Source: Gammaproteobacteria bacterium (GTDB lineage: Bacteria; Pseudomonadota; Gammaproteobacteria; Steroidobacterales; Steroidobacteraceae). From it: a stretch of 7,283 nucleotides of DNA. This document shows, piece after piece, positions 1 through 6,409 of the stretch. Made by a program: the position numbers and the translations under genes. The notes beneath the pieces were generated by a model, which saw only the letters and a program-made list of their open reading frames with translations, was not told the DNA's origin and searched no databases. The DNA lies in NCBI GenBank assembly GCA_030038645.1, contig JASHSR010000234.1, forward strand, positions 1 through 7,283, read 5' to 3'. Position 1 is the stretch's first letter. Each line of letters starts with the position of its first letter.

Positions 1-124
1 TCGCGCGCGCCGAGCGCTCGACGGCGCTCGCGGCAGTGCTGGTCGCGGCACCGAGCGCGACGCCGGTCATCACCAGCGCGAGAAGGGATCGACGCACGGC
101 GGCGGTAGCGGCACTCACGGTCAT
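1..124 (-). CDS. N-terminal fragment of a putative exported protein (signal peptide only)
   Basis: An open frame runs from an ATG at 124 leftward off the window edge, so only 41 codons are visible and the mature function is unknown. The peptide has a classic Sec signal layout: a short N-terminal stretch ending in Arg-Arg (residues 11-12), a hydrophobic core (about residues 13-28, SLLALVMTGVALGAAT), then small residues with a likely signal-peptidase I site after Ala-Ser-Ala (about residue 34). It is divergent to the HtrA-like gene, with 31 bp between the two starts. An in-frame ATG 11 codons upstream (157-155) overlaps the ATG of the neighbour. I prefer the ATG at 124 because it gives a normal n-region, but neither start has a convincing Shine-Dalgarno sequence. 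The frame is short and could be chance in GC-rich DNA; the signal-peptide pattern is the only support. Confidence 0.55.
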   Translation of the reverse strand, partial: MTVSAATAAVRRSLLALVMTGVALGAATSTAASAVERSARA

Positions 125-138
125 GGCGCGCGGGGAAA

Positions 139-147
139 TGGTACATT
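139..147 (+). promoter_or_regulatory. Candidate extended -10 promoter for the HtrA-like gene
   Basis: The string TGGTACATT is an extended -10 arrangement (TG, one base, then a hexamer matching TATAAT at 4 of 6 positions). It ends 8 bases before the ATG at 156, the usual distance from a -10 box to the transcription start, so the transcript could begin at or next to the start codon. No clear -35 box is seen at 16-18 bp upstream, which extended -10 promoters can tolerate. It is also the most AT-rich spot in the divergent gap. This is inference from motif and spacing only. Confidence 0.35.
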
Positions 148-155
148 GACGCCGC

Positions 156-1130
156 ATGGCCGACCACACTGAATGGTCATTCCCCGCGGCGCTCCAGCCG
201 AGGCCCGAGCAGGTGCCGTTCGATCTCGACTCCGCCATCCGGTCCGTGGTCATGGTGCACGCCGAGATTCCGGAGGATGCCTTCACCGCCAATGCGCTCG
301 GGACCGAGCGCGTCGGCAGCGGAGTGGTCATCGGCGCCGACGGCCTCGTGCTCACCATCGGCTATCTGATCACCGAGGCAAGCAGCATCTGGCTCACGAC
401 CTACGAGGGACGGGTCGTTCCCGGCCATGCGCTCGCCTTCGATCAGACGACGGGCTTCGGGCTCGTGCTGCCGCTCGGACACCTCGCGACGCCGGTACTG
501 GAGCGCGGCTCCAGTCGCTCGCTCGACGTGGGTCAAGTGGTCGTCGTGATCGGCCACGGCGGCCTGCCCCATTCGCTCAATGCGAAGGTCATCGCCCGCC
601 GGGAATTCGCCGGTTACTGGGAGTACGTGCTCGATGAGGCGCTGTTCACGGCGCCCCCGCATCCGGAGTGGGGAGGCACCGCGCTCGTCGGCACGGACGG
701 GCGCCTGCTCGGCGTCGGCTCCCTGCTGGTGCAGGAGGCCGTGAGCGGCGAGACCTTCGACGCCAACATGTTCGTCCCCATCGATCTGCTCGAGCCGGCG
801 CTCAACGACCTCACGAGCCTCGGACGGCCCGGCGGGCCGCCGCGCCCGTGGCTCGGCCTCTACGCGGCGGAGCTGCAGGACCGTCTGGTCGTGAGCATGC
901 TCGCGCAGAGCGGGCCTGCGCACCGGGCCGGCGTGCGCCGCGGAGACTTCGTGCTGGCGGTCGCGGACCGGCCCGTCTCGGGCCTCGCGGACCTCTTCCG
1001 CAAAATCTGGAGCGTGGGACCTGCGGGCTCCGAGATCCCGTTGACCCTCGGGCGAGGGCCACAAACCTTGCACGTGCGCGTTCGCTCGGCGGACCGCAAC
1101 GACTTCCTGCTCAAGCCGCGCCGGCACTGA
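156..1130 (+). CDS. HtrA/DegP-like PDZ protein lacking the serine-protease triad (predicted pseudoprotease)
   Basis: A 324-residue protein with a trypsin-fold domain (about residues 50-220) followed by one PDZ domain (about 231-312, PWLGLY start, carboxylate-loop-like region and the GVRRGDFVLAVADRPVSG segment). HtrA landmarks are recognisable. GSGVVIGADGLVLT (55-67) is the strand before the catalytic His, but the HV of the usual NNHVI is replaced by YL (GYLI, Tyr70). The usual SDIAL segment with the catalytic Asp reads TGFGL (Gly100). The usual GNSGG nucleophile loop reads EWGGT (171-175), with no Ser. All three catalytic residues are therefore missing, and peptidase activity is unlikely. There is no N-terminal signal peptide or membrane segment, unlike periplasmic DegP/DegS, so it is probably cytoplasmic, perhaps a peptide-binding or chaperone-like scaffold. 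The ATG at 156 is forced by an in-frame TGA at 147-149; no Shine-Dalgarno is visible. Gene structure and fold are fairly certain; the role is unknown. Automatic annotation would probably call it an S1C serine protease. Confidence 0.85.
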   Translation: MADHTEWSFPAALQPRPEQVPFDLDSAIRSVVMVHAEIPEDAFTANALGTERVGSGVVIGADGLVLTIGYLITEASSIWLTTYEGRVVPGHALAFDQTTGFGLVLPLGHLATPVLERGSSRSLDVGQVVVVIGHGGLPHSLNAKVIARREFAGYWEYVLDEALFTAPPHPEWGGTALVGTDGRLLGVGSLLVQEAVSGETFDANMFVPIDLLEPALNDLTSLGRPGGPPRPWLGLYAAELQDRLVVSMLAQSGPAHRAGVRRGDFVLAVADRPVSGLADLFRKIWSVGPAGSEIPLTLGRGPQTLHVRVRSADRNDFLLKPRRH

Positions 1131-1150
1131 GACCGCCGCCGCGCCGGCAC
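1115..1150 (+). repeat. 13-bp direct repeat spanning a stop codon and the convergent gap
   Basis: GCCGCGCCGGCAC occurs at 1115-1127, inside the last codons of the HtrA-like gene, and again at 1138-1150 in the 43-bp convergent gap, 23 bp apart start to start. It may be a remnant of a small slippage duplication that included the original stop region. GC-rich composition makes short repeats common, so functional meaning is doubtful. The remainder of the gap holds a 6-bp inverted repeat (1149-1154 with 1169-1174) but no T-run on either strand. Confidence 0.5.
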
Positions 1151-1173
1151 GGCGTCGAGCCGCGGCCGCGCCG

Positions 1174-2313
1174 TCAGCGAAGGCTCGTCCGCAGAATCGC
1201 GGTGAGCGCATCGGCCACGCGGGGCACGTCCTCATCGCGCATGGCCGGAAACAGAGGCAGCGTGAGGATGTTGCGGCCGACGTACTCGGCGTGAGGGAAG
1301 TCGCCCGCGCGCCAGCCCAGGCGGCGGTAGAGCGCGAAGAGATGAATGGCCGGGTAGTGCACCCCGGTGCCGATCCCGGCGTCGCGCAGCAGCCGCATCA
1401 CCTCGGCGCGCGGGACGCGCAGCCGCTCCTCCGGAAGCACGACCTGGAACATGTGCCAATTGGTGCCGGTGAAATCGGCGACCGGCAATTGCAGGCCGAG
1501 CTCGCCCGCGCCGCGATCCTCGAGCGCGCGGAAGTACGCCCGCGCGAGCTCGCGCCGCCGCGCGTTGAACGTCTCGAGGTGCGCGAGCTGGCCGAGCCCC
1601 ACGCGGGCCGCCACGTCGGTGAGATTGAACTTCCCGCCCGCGACCTCGACCTCCATCCCGTCGAAGCCGGTGCGCACGACGCCCTGCAGGCGGTACTGCT
1701 CGGCGAGCGCCGCCTCGCGCTCGTCGTTGAGCACCAGGCAGCCGCCCTCGATGGTCGTCACGTTCTTGTTGGGATGGAAGCTGAACGACACGAAGTCCCC
1801 GAGCGAGCCGATGCGCCGGCCGCGCCAAGTGCTGCCGAGCGCCTGCGCCGCATCCTCGATCACGCGCAGGCGGTGCCGCTGCGCGATCGCATACAGCCGG
1901 TCGCGATCGACCGGCAATCCCGCGAGGTCGACCGGCAAGAGCGCGCGCGTGGCGGGCGTGATCGCGGCCTCGATGCGGTCGAGATCGATGTTACGGGTCG
2001 CCCGATCGATGTCGACGAACACCGGCCGCGCTCCGACCGCGAGGACGACATTGCTCGTCGCCACCCAGGAGAGCGGCGTCGTGACGACCTCGGCGCCCGG
2101 GCCGACACCGGCGATGCGCAGCGCGACCTCCATCGTGCACGTGCCGGAGTTGAACGCCCGCACCGGCCGGCCGCCCACGTACTCGCAGATCCGCGCCTCG
2201 AAGGCCTTCACCTGCGGGCCGGAAGTGATCCATCCCGAGCGCAGCACCTCCGCGACGCCGGCGATCGTCTCCTCATCGATGCTGGGACGGGTGAAGGGCA
2301 GGAAATCGCTCAT
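1174..2313 (-). CDS. arnB: UDP-4-amino-4-deoxy-L-arabinose aminotransferase (ArnB)
   Basis: A 379-residue DegT/DnrJ/EryC1-type PLP aminotransferase, the same length class as enterobacterial ArnB. It would convert UDP-4-keto-pentose to UDP-L-Ara4N in the cytoplasm using glutamate as amino donor. The N-terminus MSDFLPFTRPSIDEE resembles the ArnB opening. The segment EDAAQALGS (153-161) carries the PLP-ring Asp154. SFSFHPNKNVTTIEGG (176-191) carries the PLP-binding Lys183, and GIGTGVHYPAIHLF near the C-terminal third is typical of the family. The ATG at 2313 is supported by GAGG five bases upstream (complement of 2319-2322). It is the last gene of the operon, 21 bp after the SMR-type gene; in Escherichia coli arnB is first. 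DegT enzymes act on many nucleotide sugars, but the ArnB assignment is strong given five neighbouring arn genes. Confidence 0.93.
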   Translation of the reverse strand: MSDFLPFTRPSIDEETIAGVAEVLRSGWITSGPQVKAFEARICEYVGGRPVRAFNSGTCTMEVALRIAGVGPGAEVVTTPLSWVATSNVVLAVGARPVFVDIDRATRNIDLDRIEAAITPATRALLPVDLAGLPVDRDRLYAIAQRHRLRVIEDAAQALGSTWRGRRIGSLGDFVSFSFHPNKNVTTIEGGCLVLNDEREAALAEQYRLQGVVRTGFDGMEVEVAGGKFNLTDVAARVGLGQLAHLETFNARRRELARAYFRALEDRGAGELGLQLPVADFTGTNWHMFQVVLPEERLRVPRAEVMRLLRDAGIGTGVHYPAIHLFALYRRLGWRAGDFPHAEYVGRNILTLPLFPAMRDEDVPRVADALTAILRTSLR

Positions 2314-2334
2314 GGCCGCCTCGGTGCCGCCGCC

Positions 2335-2715
2335 TCAATGCCCGAGCCGCGTGAGGACCACCACGCCGGCCACGATCAGCGCGATGCCGGCGAGCTTCGT
2401 CGCGGTGAGCGCCTCGCCGAACAGCGCCGCGGCGGCGAATGCGTTGATGATATAGCCGATCGACAGCAGCGGATACGCGACACTCACCGGAACGCGCGAG
2501 AGCGCGCCGACCCACAGCACGACGCTCACCCCGTAGCAGCAGAGCCCCGCCCAGAGCGGCACGGCGCGCAGCAGCTGCGCCGCGGCGACCCACGAGACGC
2601 TGCCCGTGTCCGCGAACAGCATGCCGCTCGCGCGCGTCGCGGCCTTGAGAAACAGCTGCGCCGCCGCATTCAGCGCGACGCCCCCGAGCAGCAGGATCCA
2701 GGTCATCGGGCTCAT
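2335..2715 (-). CDS. Small four-helix SMR-type flippase subunit for undecaprenyl-phosphate-L-Ara4N (ArnE/ArnF-like)
   Basis: A 126-residue inner-membrane protein with four predicted helices (about residues 4-24, 52-71, 76-99, 105-122). Helix 3 has VPVSVAYPLLSIGY (76-89), close to the VPVGIAYPMLS segment of ArnE, followed by FGE (99-101). The membrane Glu of true small multidrug-resistance pumps (Glu14 of EmrE) aligns with Asn16, which argues against a drug pump and for the lipid-sugar flippase branch. Its long loop between helices 1 and 2 and its total length are closer to ArnF, while the helix-3 motif is closer to ArnE. The gene starts 4 bp after the arnT stop, suggesting coupling; a second Met (M4) is an alternative start. 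In E. coli ArnE and ArnF act as a pair; only one subunit is visible here, so it may homodimerise or have a partner elsewhere. Confidence 0.82.
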   Translation of the reverse strand: MSPMTWILLLGGVALNAAAQLFLKAATRASGMLFADTGSVSWVAAAQLLRAVPLWAGLCCYGVSVVLWVGALSRVPVSVAYPLLSIGYIINAFAAAALFGEALTATKLAGIALIVAGVVVLTRLGH

Positions 2716-2719
2716 GGCG

Positions 2720-4348
2720 TCAGCGCCGGCTCACGATCAGCTCGCCGGGCGTGCGTGCGCGCAGCACCATCGGCAGGTCCGCGCGCGCGAGCGCGGTGTA
2801 CGTCACGGGCTGCATGACGGCGAGCGCCTGGGTGGCGGCCCGCCAGCGCGGCTCGAACGAGGCGAGCGAGTCGATCCCCTTCTGCGGCGCGAGCCTCAGG
2901 CCGAAGTCGAGCTCTCCGCGATAGCCCACGAGCGTCACCGCGCGCTTGAGATAGAACGGCACTCCCTGATCATACATTCGCACGGCGTACACCGTCGTGA
3001 CGGCGCGGAGCGCCGGAGGAAGTTGAGCGACGAGCGGACCGCCGGAGTACAGGGGCGCGAGCAGGCGCGCAGCCCAGAGCACGCCGATGAAGCCCGCGTA
3101 TCCCGTCGTCCCGATCGCCGCCGTCAACGGCAAGCTGCCTCCGCGCAGTGAGCGCACGATCACGCCTCCGGCGAGGAGGACCGCGCCGATGTACACGAGC
3201 GGCGCGCGGATGTCGAGGAAATAGGGCGCCCTCGAGGGATCGTGCAGCAGCCGAGGCAGCAGCGCCGCGCCCACCCCGAGCGCGACACCGGCCACGATCA
3301 GGCCGATGCCCGTCGCGCGGAGATCGTCGCTGAGCCGGCGCTCGGCGGCACTGCCCGCGAGCAGCGCGAGCGCCGGGAACATGGGCAGGATGTAGGGGAT
3401 CAGCTTCGAGTCGGACGCCGAGAAGAAGACGAGCACCACGACGCTCCACACCCAGAGGAGCCGCCGGGCATCGAAGCGCCCCCGCGGCTCGGAGGCGCGC
3501 CAGCCCGTCGCGAGCGCGCGCAGCATCGGCGCGATCCACGGCAAGGAGCCGAGCGCGAGCACCTCCCCGAAAAACCACCAGGGCTGGTAGCGCGCCTCGA
3601 CGCGCGTGAGGAAGCGCTCGAAATGCTCGCGCACGAAGAAGAAGTCGAAGAACGGCGGCAGCCTCCGCTCGATGGCGATGAGCCACGGAACGGTGAGCAG
3701 CAAGAAGAGCGCAACGCCTGCGAGCGGGGAGAGCCGCAGCCAGGGCTTCCAATCCCGATGCAGCGCCGAGTACGCGGCGAGAGCGAGCACGGGGAGAGCG
3801 CCCGCCTCGAGACCCTTGGTGAGGAAGGCGCCGGCGGCGCTCGCCCACGCGAGCGCCATCCAGCCGTGGCGCGCGGCCCGGTCGGCGCGCGCCGTCTGCG
3901 CGAGGCAGAAGGCGGCGAGCGTCACCGTCATGAACAGCGTGAGGCTCATGTCGAGCGTCAGCTGGTGGCTCATCACCATGACGAGCAGCGAGCTCGCGCA
4001 GATGATGCCGCTTCGCCAGGCCGCCGCGGCGCCCCAGAGGCGCAAGGCGAGCCACGCCGTCACGAGCGCCGTCACGAGGCCGCAGAGCCCGGCATACAGC
4101 CGCGCCGACCACTCGCTCTCGCCGAAGAGCCGGTACGCGGCCGCGGTCGCCCAGTACTGCAGCGGCGGCTTCTCGATGTACACGAGCCCGTCGAGCCGCG
4201 GGACGACCCAGTCGCCGGTCGCGAGCATCTCCCGCGGGATCTCGGCGTAGCGCGCCTCATCCGGATTGAAGAGCGCGCGCCCGCCACAGAGCGCGATCCA
4301 CGAGGCGCCGACCGCGATCAGCGCGGCCCACAGCGCGATGCGCCTCAC
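2720..4348 (-). CDS. arnT: Undecaprenyl-phosphate-L-Ara4N:lipid A glycosyltransferase (ArnT, GT83)
   Basis: A 542-residue integral membrane GT-C enzyme that would transfer L-Ara4N from undecaprenyl phosphate to lipid A phosphates at the periplasmic face of the inner membrane. After helix 1 comes NPDEARYAEIPREML (28-42) with the candidate catalytic Asp30, then YIEKPPLQYW (57-66) with Glu59/Lys60. The 29-30 residue spacing matches Asp55, Glu84 and Lys85 of the structurally studied Cupriavidus ArnT, where the Lys lies near the lipid phosphate. Roughly a dozen hydrophobic segments follow, and the C-terminal soluble part has YDQGVPFYLKRAVTLVGY, typical of ArnT. I chose the GTG at 4348: it overlaps the arnD stop as GTGA, gives a first helix at residues 4-20, and gives a length near the usual 550. 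The frame stays open upstream to 4909, but that extension is unlike any ArnT and lies over arnD. Confidence 0.92.
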   Translation of the reverse strand: MRRIALWAALIAVGASWIALCGGRALFNPDEARYAEIPREMLATGDWVVPRLDGLVYIEKPPLQYWATAAAYRLFGESEWSARLYAGLCGLVTALVTAWLALRLWGAAAAWRSGIICASSLLVMVMSHQLTLDMSLTLFMTVTLAAFCLAQTARADRAARHGWMALAWASAAGAFLTKGLEAGALPVLALAAYSALHRDWKPWLRLSPLAGVALFLLLTVPWLIAIERRLPPFFDFFFVREHFERFLTRVEARYQPWWFFGEVLALGSLPWIAPMLRALATGWRASEPRGRFDARRLLWVWSVVVLVFFSASDSKLIPYILPMFPALALLAGSAAERRLSDDLRATGIGLIVAGVALGVGAALLPRLLHDPSRAPYFLDIRAPLVYIGAVLLAGGVIVRSLRGGSLPLTAAIGTTGYAGFIGVLWAARLLAPLYSGGPLVAQLPPALRAVTTVYAVRMYDQGVPFYLKRAVTLVGYRGELDFGLRLAPQKGIDSLASFEPRWRAATQALAVMQPVTYTALARADLPMVLRARTPGELIVSRR

Positions 4349-5352
4349 GGCCCGAGCGCCGGCACGGAGCCCGGGGCCTCGAGCGGGCGGCCCTGCACGG
4401 CGAGCGTGCCGCTGCGGCCCGGCACCTCCTCGAGCTCCACGCGATGACGCGGCATGCCGGTCCCGAGGCGCGCCGCGAGATCCCGCATGGCGATGAGAGC
4501 GCAGCCCTCCTCGAGCCACGAGCGCAGCAGCCGCTCGAACGGCGGCAGCAGCTTCATTCCCTCGAGCTCGGCGTGCAGCGTGAAGACGTGCGCGGCGGAC
4601 GGCGCGACGCGCGTGATTCTCAGGACTTCCGCCGCCGCCGCGGCCGCGTCGCGGCCGTCGACGCCGATCAGCTCGTCGAAGGTCGGCAACGTCGTCGGGA
4701 TTTGCGCGCAGCGTCCCTCGACGCCGTCCATGGACGGGTAGAACGGCCGCGAGCCGCGCGTGTCGCTCGCGAAGGCGAGCCCGAATTCCTGCTCGAGGCG
4801 CAGCACGTGGGCGTTGATCTGCCAGCCCGCGGCCGCATGCGAGCGCGGCGGCTCCCCGAACACCTCCGCGAACGCCGTGAGGGCCCGCTCGAACTCGCGG
4901 CGCGTCCAAGCCGCGCCGGCCGCGCGGACGCCGTCCTGCCAGCGTACGTGATCGTAGCAGTGAACGCCGACCTCGAACCCCGCGTCGCGCACGGCGCGCA
5001 TCACGTCTCCGGCGCGCGCCCCGATGCGCGGACCGGGCAGCAGCGTGCCGTAGAGCAGCGTCCGCGCTCCGTAGTGCGAGGCGACCGAGGTCCGGCGCAC
5101 CTTGCGCAGGAACCCCGGCCGCAAGATGCGCTTCAGCGCCCGTCCGGTGTGGTCGGGCCCGACGCTGAAATAGAACGTCGCGCCGGCGCCGAGCCCGCGC
5201 AGCAGCGCAGCGAGCTGCGGCACGCCGTGGAGCGTCCCACGCAAGGTGTCGACGTCGACCTTGAGCGCCACGCGACGCTGCGGGTGCGTCGAGGATGCCG
5301 CGGGAGACTGCGGAGCGGCCGCAGGCTGCACTGCCGCGGGAGGCTGCGCCAT
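4345..5352 (-). CDS. arnD: 4-deoxy-4-formamido-L-arabinose-phosphoundecaprenol deformylase (ArnD)
   Basis: A 335-residue NodB-type polysaccharide deacetylase homologue that would remove the formyl group from undecaprenyl-phosphate-Ara4FN at the membrane, making L-Ara4N transfer irreversible. The sequence parallels E. coli ArnD through most of its length. LKVDVDTLRGT (30-40) carries the metal/catalytic Asp33 and Asp35, and FYFSVGPDHTGR (60-71) follows. GVHCYDHVRW (129-138) has the metal ligands His131 and His135. AAAGW (173-177), SDTRGSRPF (196-204), QIPTTLPTFDELIG (217-230) and TLHAELEG (258-265) are also present. The first 26 residues are an Ala/Pro/Gln-rich extension not found in E. coli ArnD. 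The ATG at 5352 lies 7 bp after the preceding stop; a GTG at codon 28 would remove the extension and match the E. coli start, so the start is the uncertain part. Confidence 0.92.
   Translation of the reverse strand: MAQPPAAVQPAAAPQSPAASSTHPQRRVALKVDVDTLRGTLHGVPQLAALLRGLGAGATFYFSVGPDHTGRALKRILRPGFLRKVRRTSVASHYGARTLLYGTLLPGPRIGARAGDVMRAVRDAGFEVGVHCYDHVRWQDGVRAAGAAWTRREFERALTAFAEVFGEPPRSHAAAGWQINAHVLRLEQEFGLAFASDTRGSRPFYPSMDGVEGRCAQIPTTLPTFDELIGVDGRDAAAAAAEVLRITRVAPSAAHVFTLHAELEGMKLLPPFERLLRSWLEEGCALIAMRDLAARLGTGMPRHRVELEEVPGRSGTLAVQGRPLEAPGSVPALGP
5296..5348 (-). repeat. 36-bp-period in-frame repeat in the ArnD N-terminal extension
   Basis: TGCCGCGGGAGACTGCG at 5296-5312 recurs as TGCCGCGGGAGGCTGCG at 5332-5348 (plus strand), 16 of 17 bases identical and exactly 36 bp apart. 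On the coding strand these units give QSPAA and QPPAA, twelve codons apart. The spacing keeps the frame and suggests the low-complexity N-terminal extension grew by an internal duplication. Confidence 0.6.
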
Positions 5353-5359
5353 CTCGAGA

Positions 5360-6409
5360 TCAGCCGGCCTCGACGAGCGCGCGCGCGGCCGGCAGATTCG
5401 CCCGGTACGACTCGAAGATGCTGCGCAGCGCCGCCGGCATGTCGACGCTCGGCGTCCAGCCGAGCTCCTCGGTGGTATTGCGGATCCACGGCACTCGAGT
5501 CCTCACGTCCTGGTAGCCCGCGCCGTAGTACTTCTCCGAGGAGACCTCGATCAGCCGCACGCGGCGCGCGCTCTCCGCGTACGCATCGATCGTCCGCGCG
5601 GCCTCGAGCATCATCTCCGCGAGCTGCCGGACCGACAGATCGTTGCGGGGATTGCCGATGTTGTAGATCTTGCCCGAGGCGATGCCGCCCGGATTCGCGA
5701 TGATTCTCATGAGGCAGTCGATGCCGTCGGAGACGAACGTGAAGCAGCGCCGCTGCGTGCCGCCGTCGACGAGCTGGATGTTCTCGCCGCGCACGATGTT
5801 GCCGAGGAACTGCGTGAGGACGCGCGAGCTCCCCTCCTTCGGGGTCGTCATGCGATCGAGCCCCGGGCCGACCCAGTTGAAGGGGCGGAAGAGCGTGAAG
5901 TCGAGGTTGCTCTCCGAGCCGTACGCCCAGATCACGCGGTCGAGCAGCTGCTTGCTGCAGGAGTAGATCCAGCGCGACTTCGGCACCGGCCCGAGCACGA
6001 GCGAGGACTCGTACGGGTGGAACTCGCGATCGGGCGACATCCCGTAGATCTCGGAGGTCGAGGGAAAGATCACGCGCTTGCCGTGCTTCACGCACGCGCG
6101 GATGAGCGGCAGGTTCGCCTCGAAGTCGAGCTCGAACACGCGCAGGGGATCGCTGATGTACGTCGCGGGCGTCGCGATCGCGACGAGCGGCAGCAGCACG
6201 TCGCACTTGCGGATGTGGTACTCCACCCACTCGCGGTTGATGGTGATGTCGCCCTCGAAGAAGTGAAAGCGCGGGTTGCCGAGCAGGCTTGCGACGCGGT
6301 CGCTCTCGAGGTCCATGCCGTAGACGTCCCAGTCCGTGCTCCGGATCACCGCCTCGCTCAGGTGGTGGCCGATGAATCCGTTAACACCGAGGATGAGCAG
6401 CTTCTTCAT
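5360..6409 (-). CDS. arnA: UDP-glucuronate oxidative decarboxylase (ArnA C-terminal-half equivalent, stand-alone)
   Basis: A 349-residue extended short-chain dehydrogenase/reductase that would oxidise and decarboxylate UDP-glucuronate to UDP-4-keto-pentose, the first committed step of L-Ara4N synthesis. The Rossmann motif GVNGFIG is at 8-14. Every active-site residue known from E. coli ArnA appears at a constant offset of 314: Thr118/Ser119/Glu120 (432-434), Tyr149 and Lys153 (463, 467), Asn178 (492), Arg196 (510) and Arg305 (619). Ser/Glu and the last Arg separate this decarboxylase from ordinary epimerases and UDP-xylose synthases. The ATG at 6409 lies inside the end of the formyltransferase frame, overlapping it by 29 bp; AAGG sits about 11 bases upstream. 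The MKKLLILGVNGFIG start corresponds to the point where the E. coli fusion protein enters its second domain. It lies upstream of arnD with a 7-bp gap. Confidence 0.94.
   Translation of the reverse strand: MKKLLILGVNGFIGHHLSEAVIRSTDWDVYGMDLESDRVASLLGNPRFHFFEGDITINREWVEYHIRKCDVLLPLVAIATPATYISDPLRVFELDFEANLPLIRACVKHGKRVIFPSTSEIYGMSPDREFHPYESSLVLGPVPKSRWIYSCSKQLLDRVIWAYGSESNLDFTLFRPFNWVGPGLDRMTTPKEGSSRVLTQFLGNIVRGENIQLVDGGTQRRCFTFVSDGIDCLMRIIANPGGIASGKIYNIGNPRNDLSVRQLAEMMLEAARTIDAYAESARRVRLIEVSSEKYYGAGYQDVRTRVPWIRNTTEELGWTPSVDMPAALRSIFESYRANLPAARALVEAG

Noticed and set aside
1149..1174. Inverted repeat ACGGCG/CGCCGT as a bidirectional terminator
   Set aside because: The stem is only 6-7 bp with a 14-base loop, there is no T-run on either side, and such repeats are expected by chance at this GC content.
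177..1235. Minus-strand 352-codon open frame opposite the HtrA-like gene
   Set aside because: Arg/Ala/Glu-rich shadow frame; the plus strand has a recognisable two-domain protein.
2335..2715. Multidrug efflux pump of the SMR family
   Set aside because: The essential membrane Glu is replaced by Asn, and the gene sits between arnT and arnB, so a lipid-sugar flippase subunit is a better fit.
1291..2817. Long plus-strand open frame (508 codons) antisense to arnB and the SMR gene
   Set aside because: It is Arg/Ala/Glu/His-rich low-complexity translation with no domain, typical of the mirror frame of GC-rich genes. The minus strand here encodes clearly recognisable proteins.
4349..4909. N-terminal extension of arnT that would give a 729-residue fusion
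   Set aside because: It lies out of frame over the arnD coding sequence, is Arg/Gly/Ala low-complexity, and places the ArnT catalytic loop about 190 residues too late.
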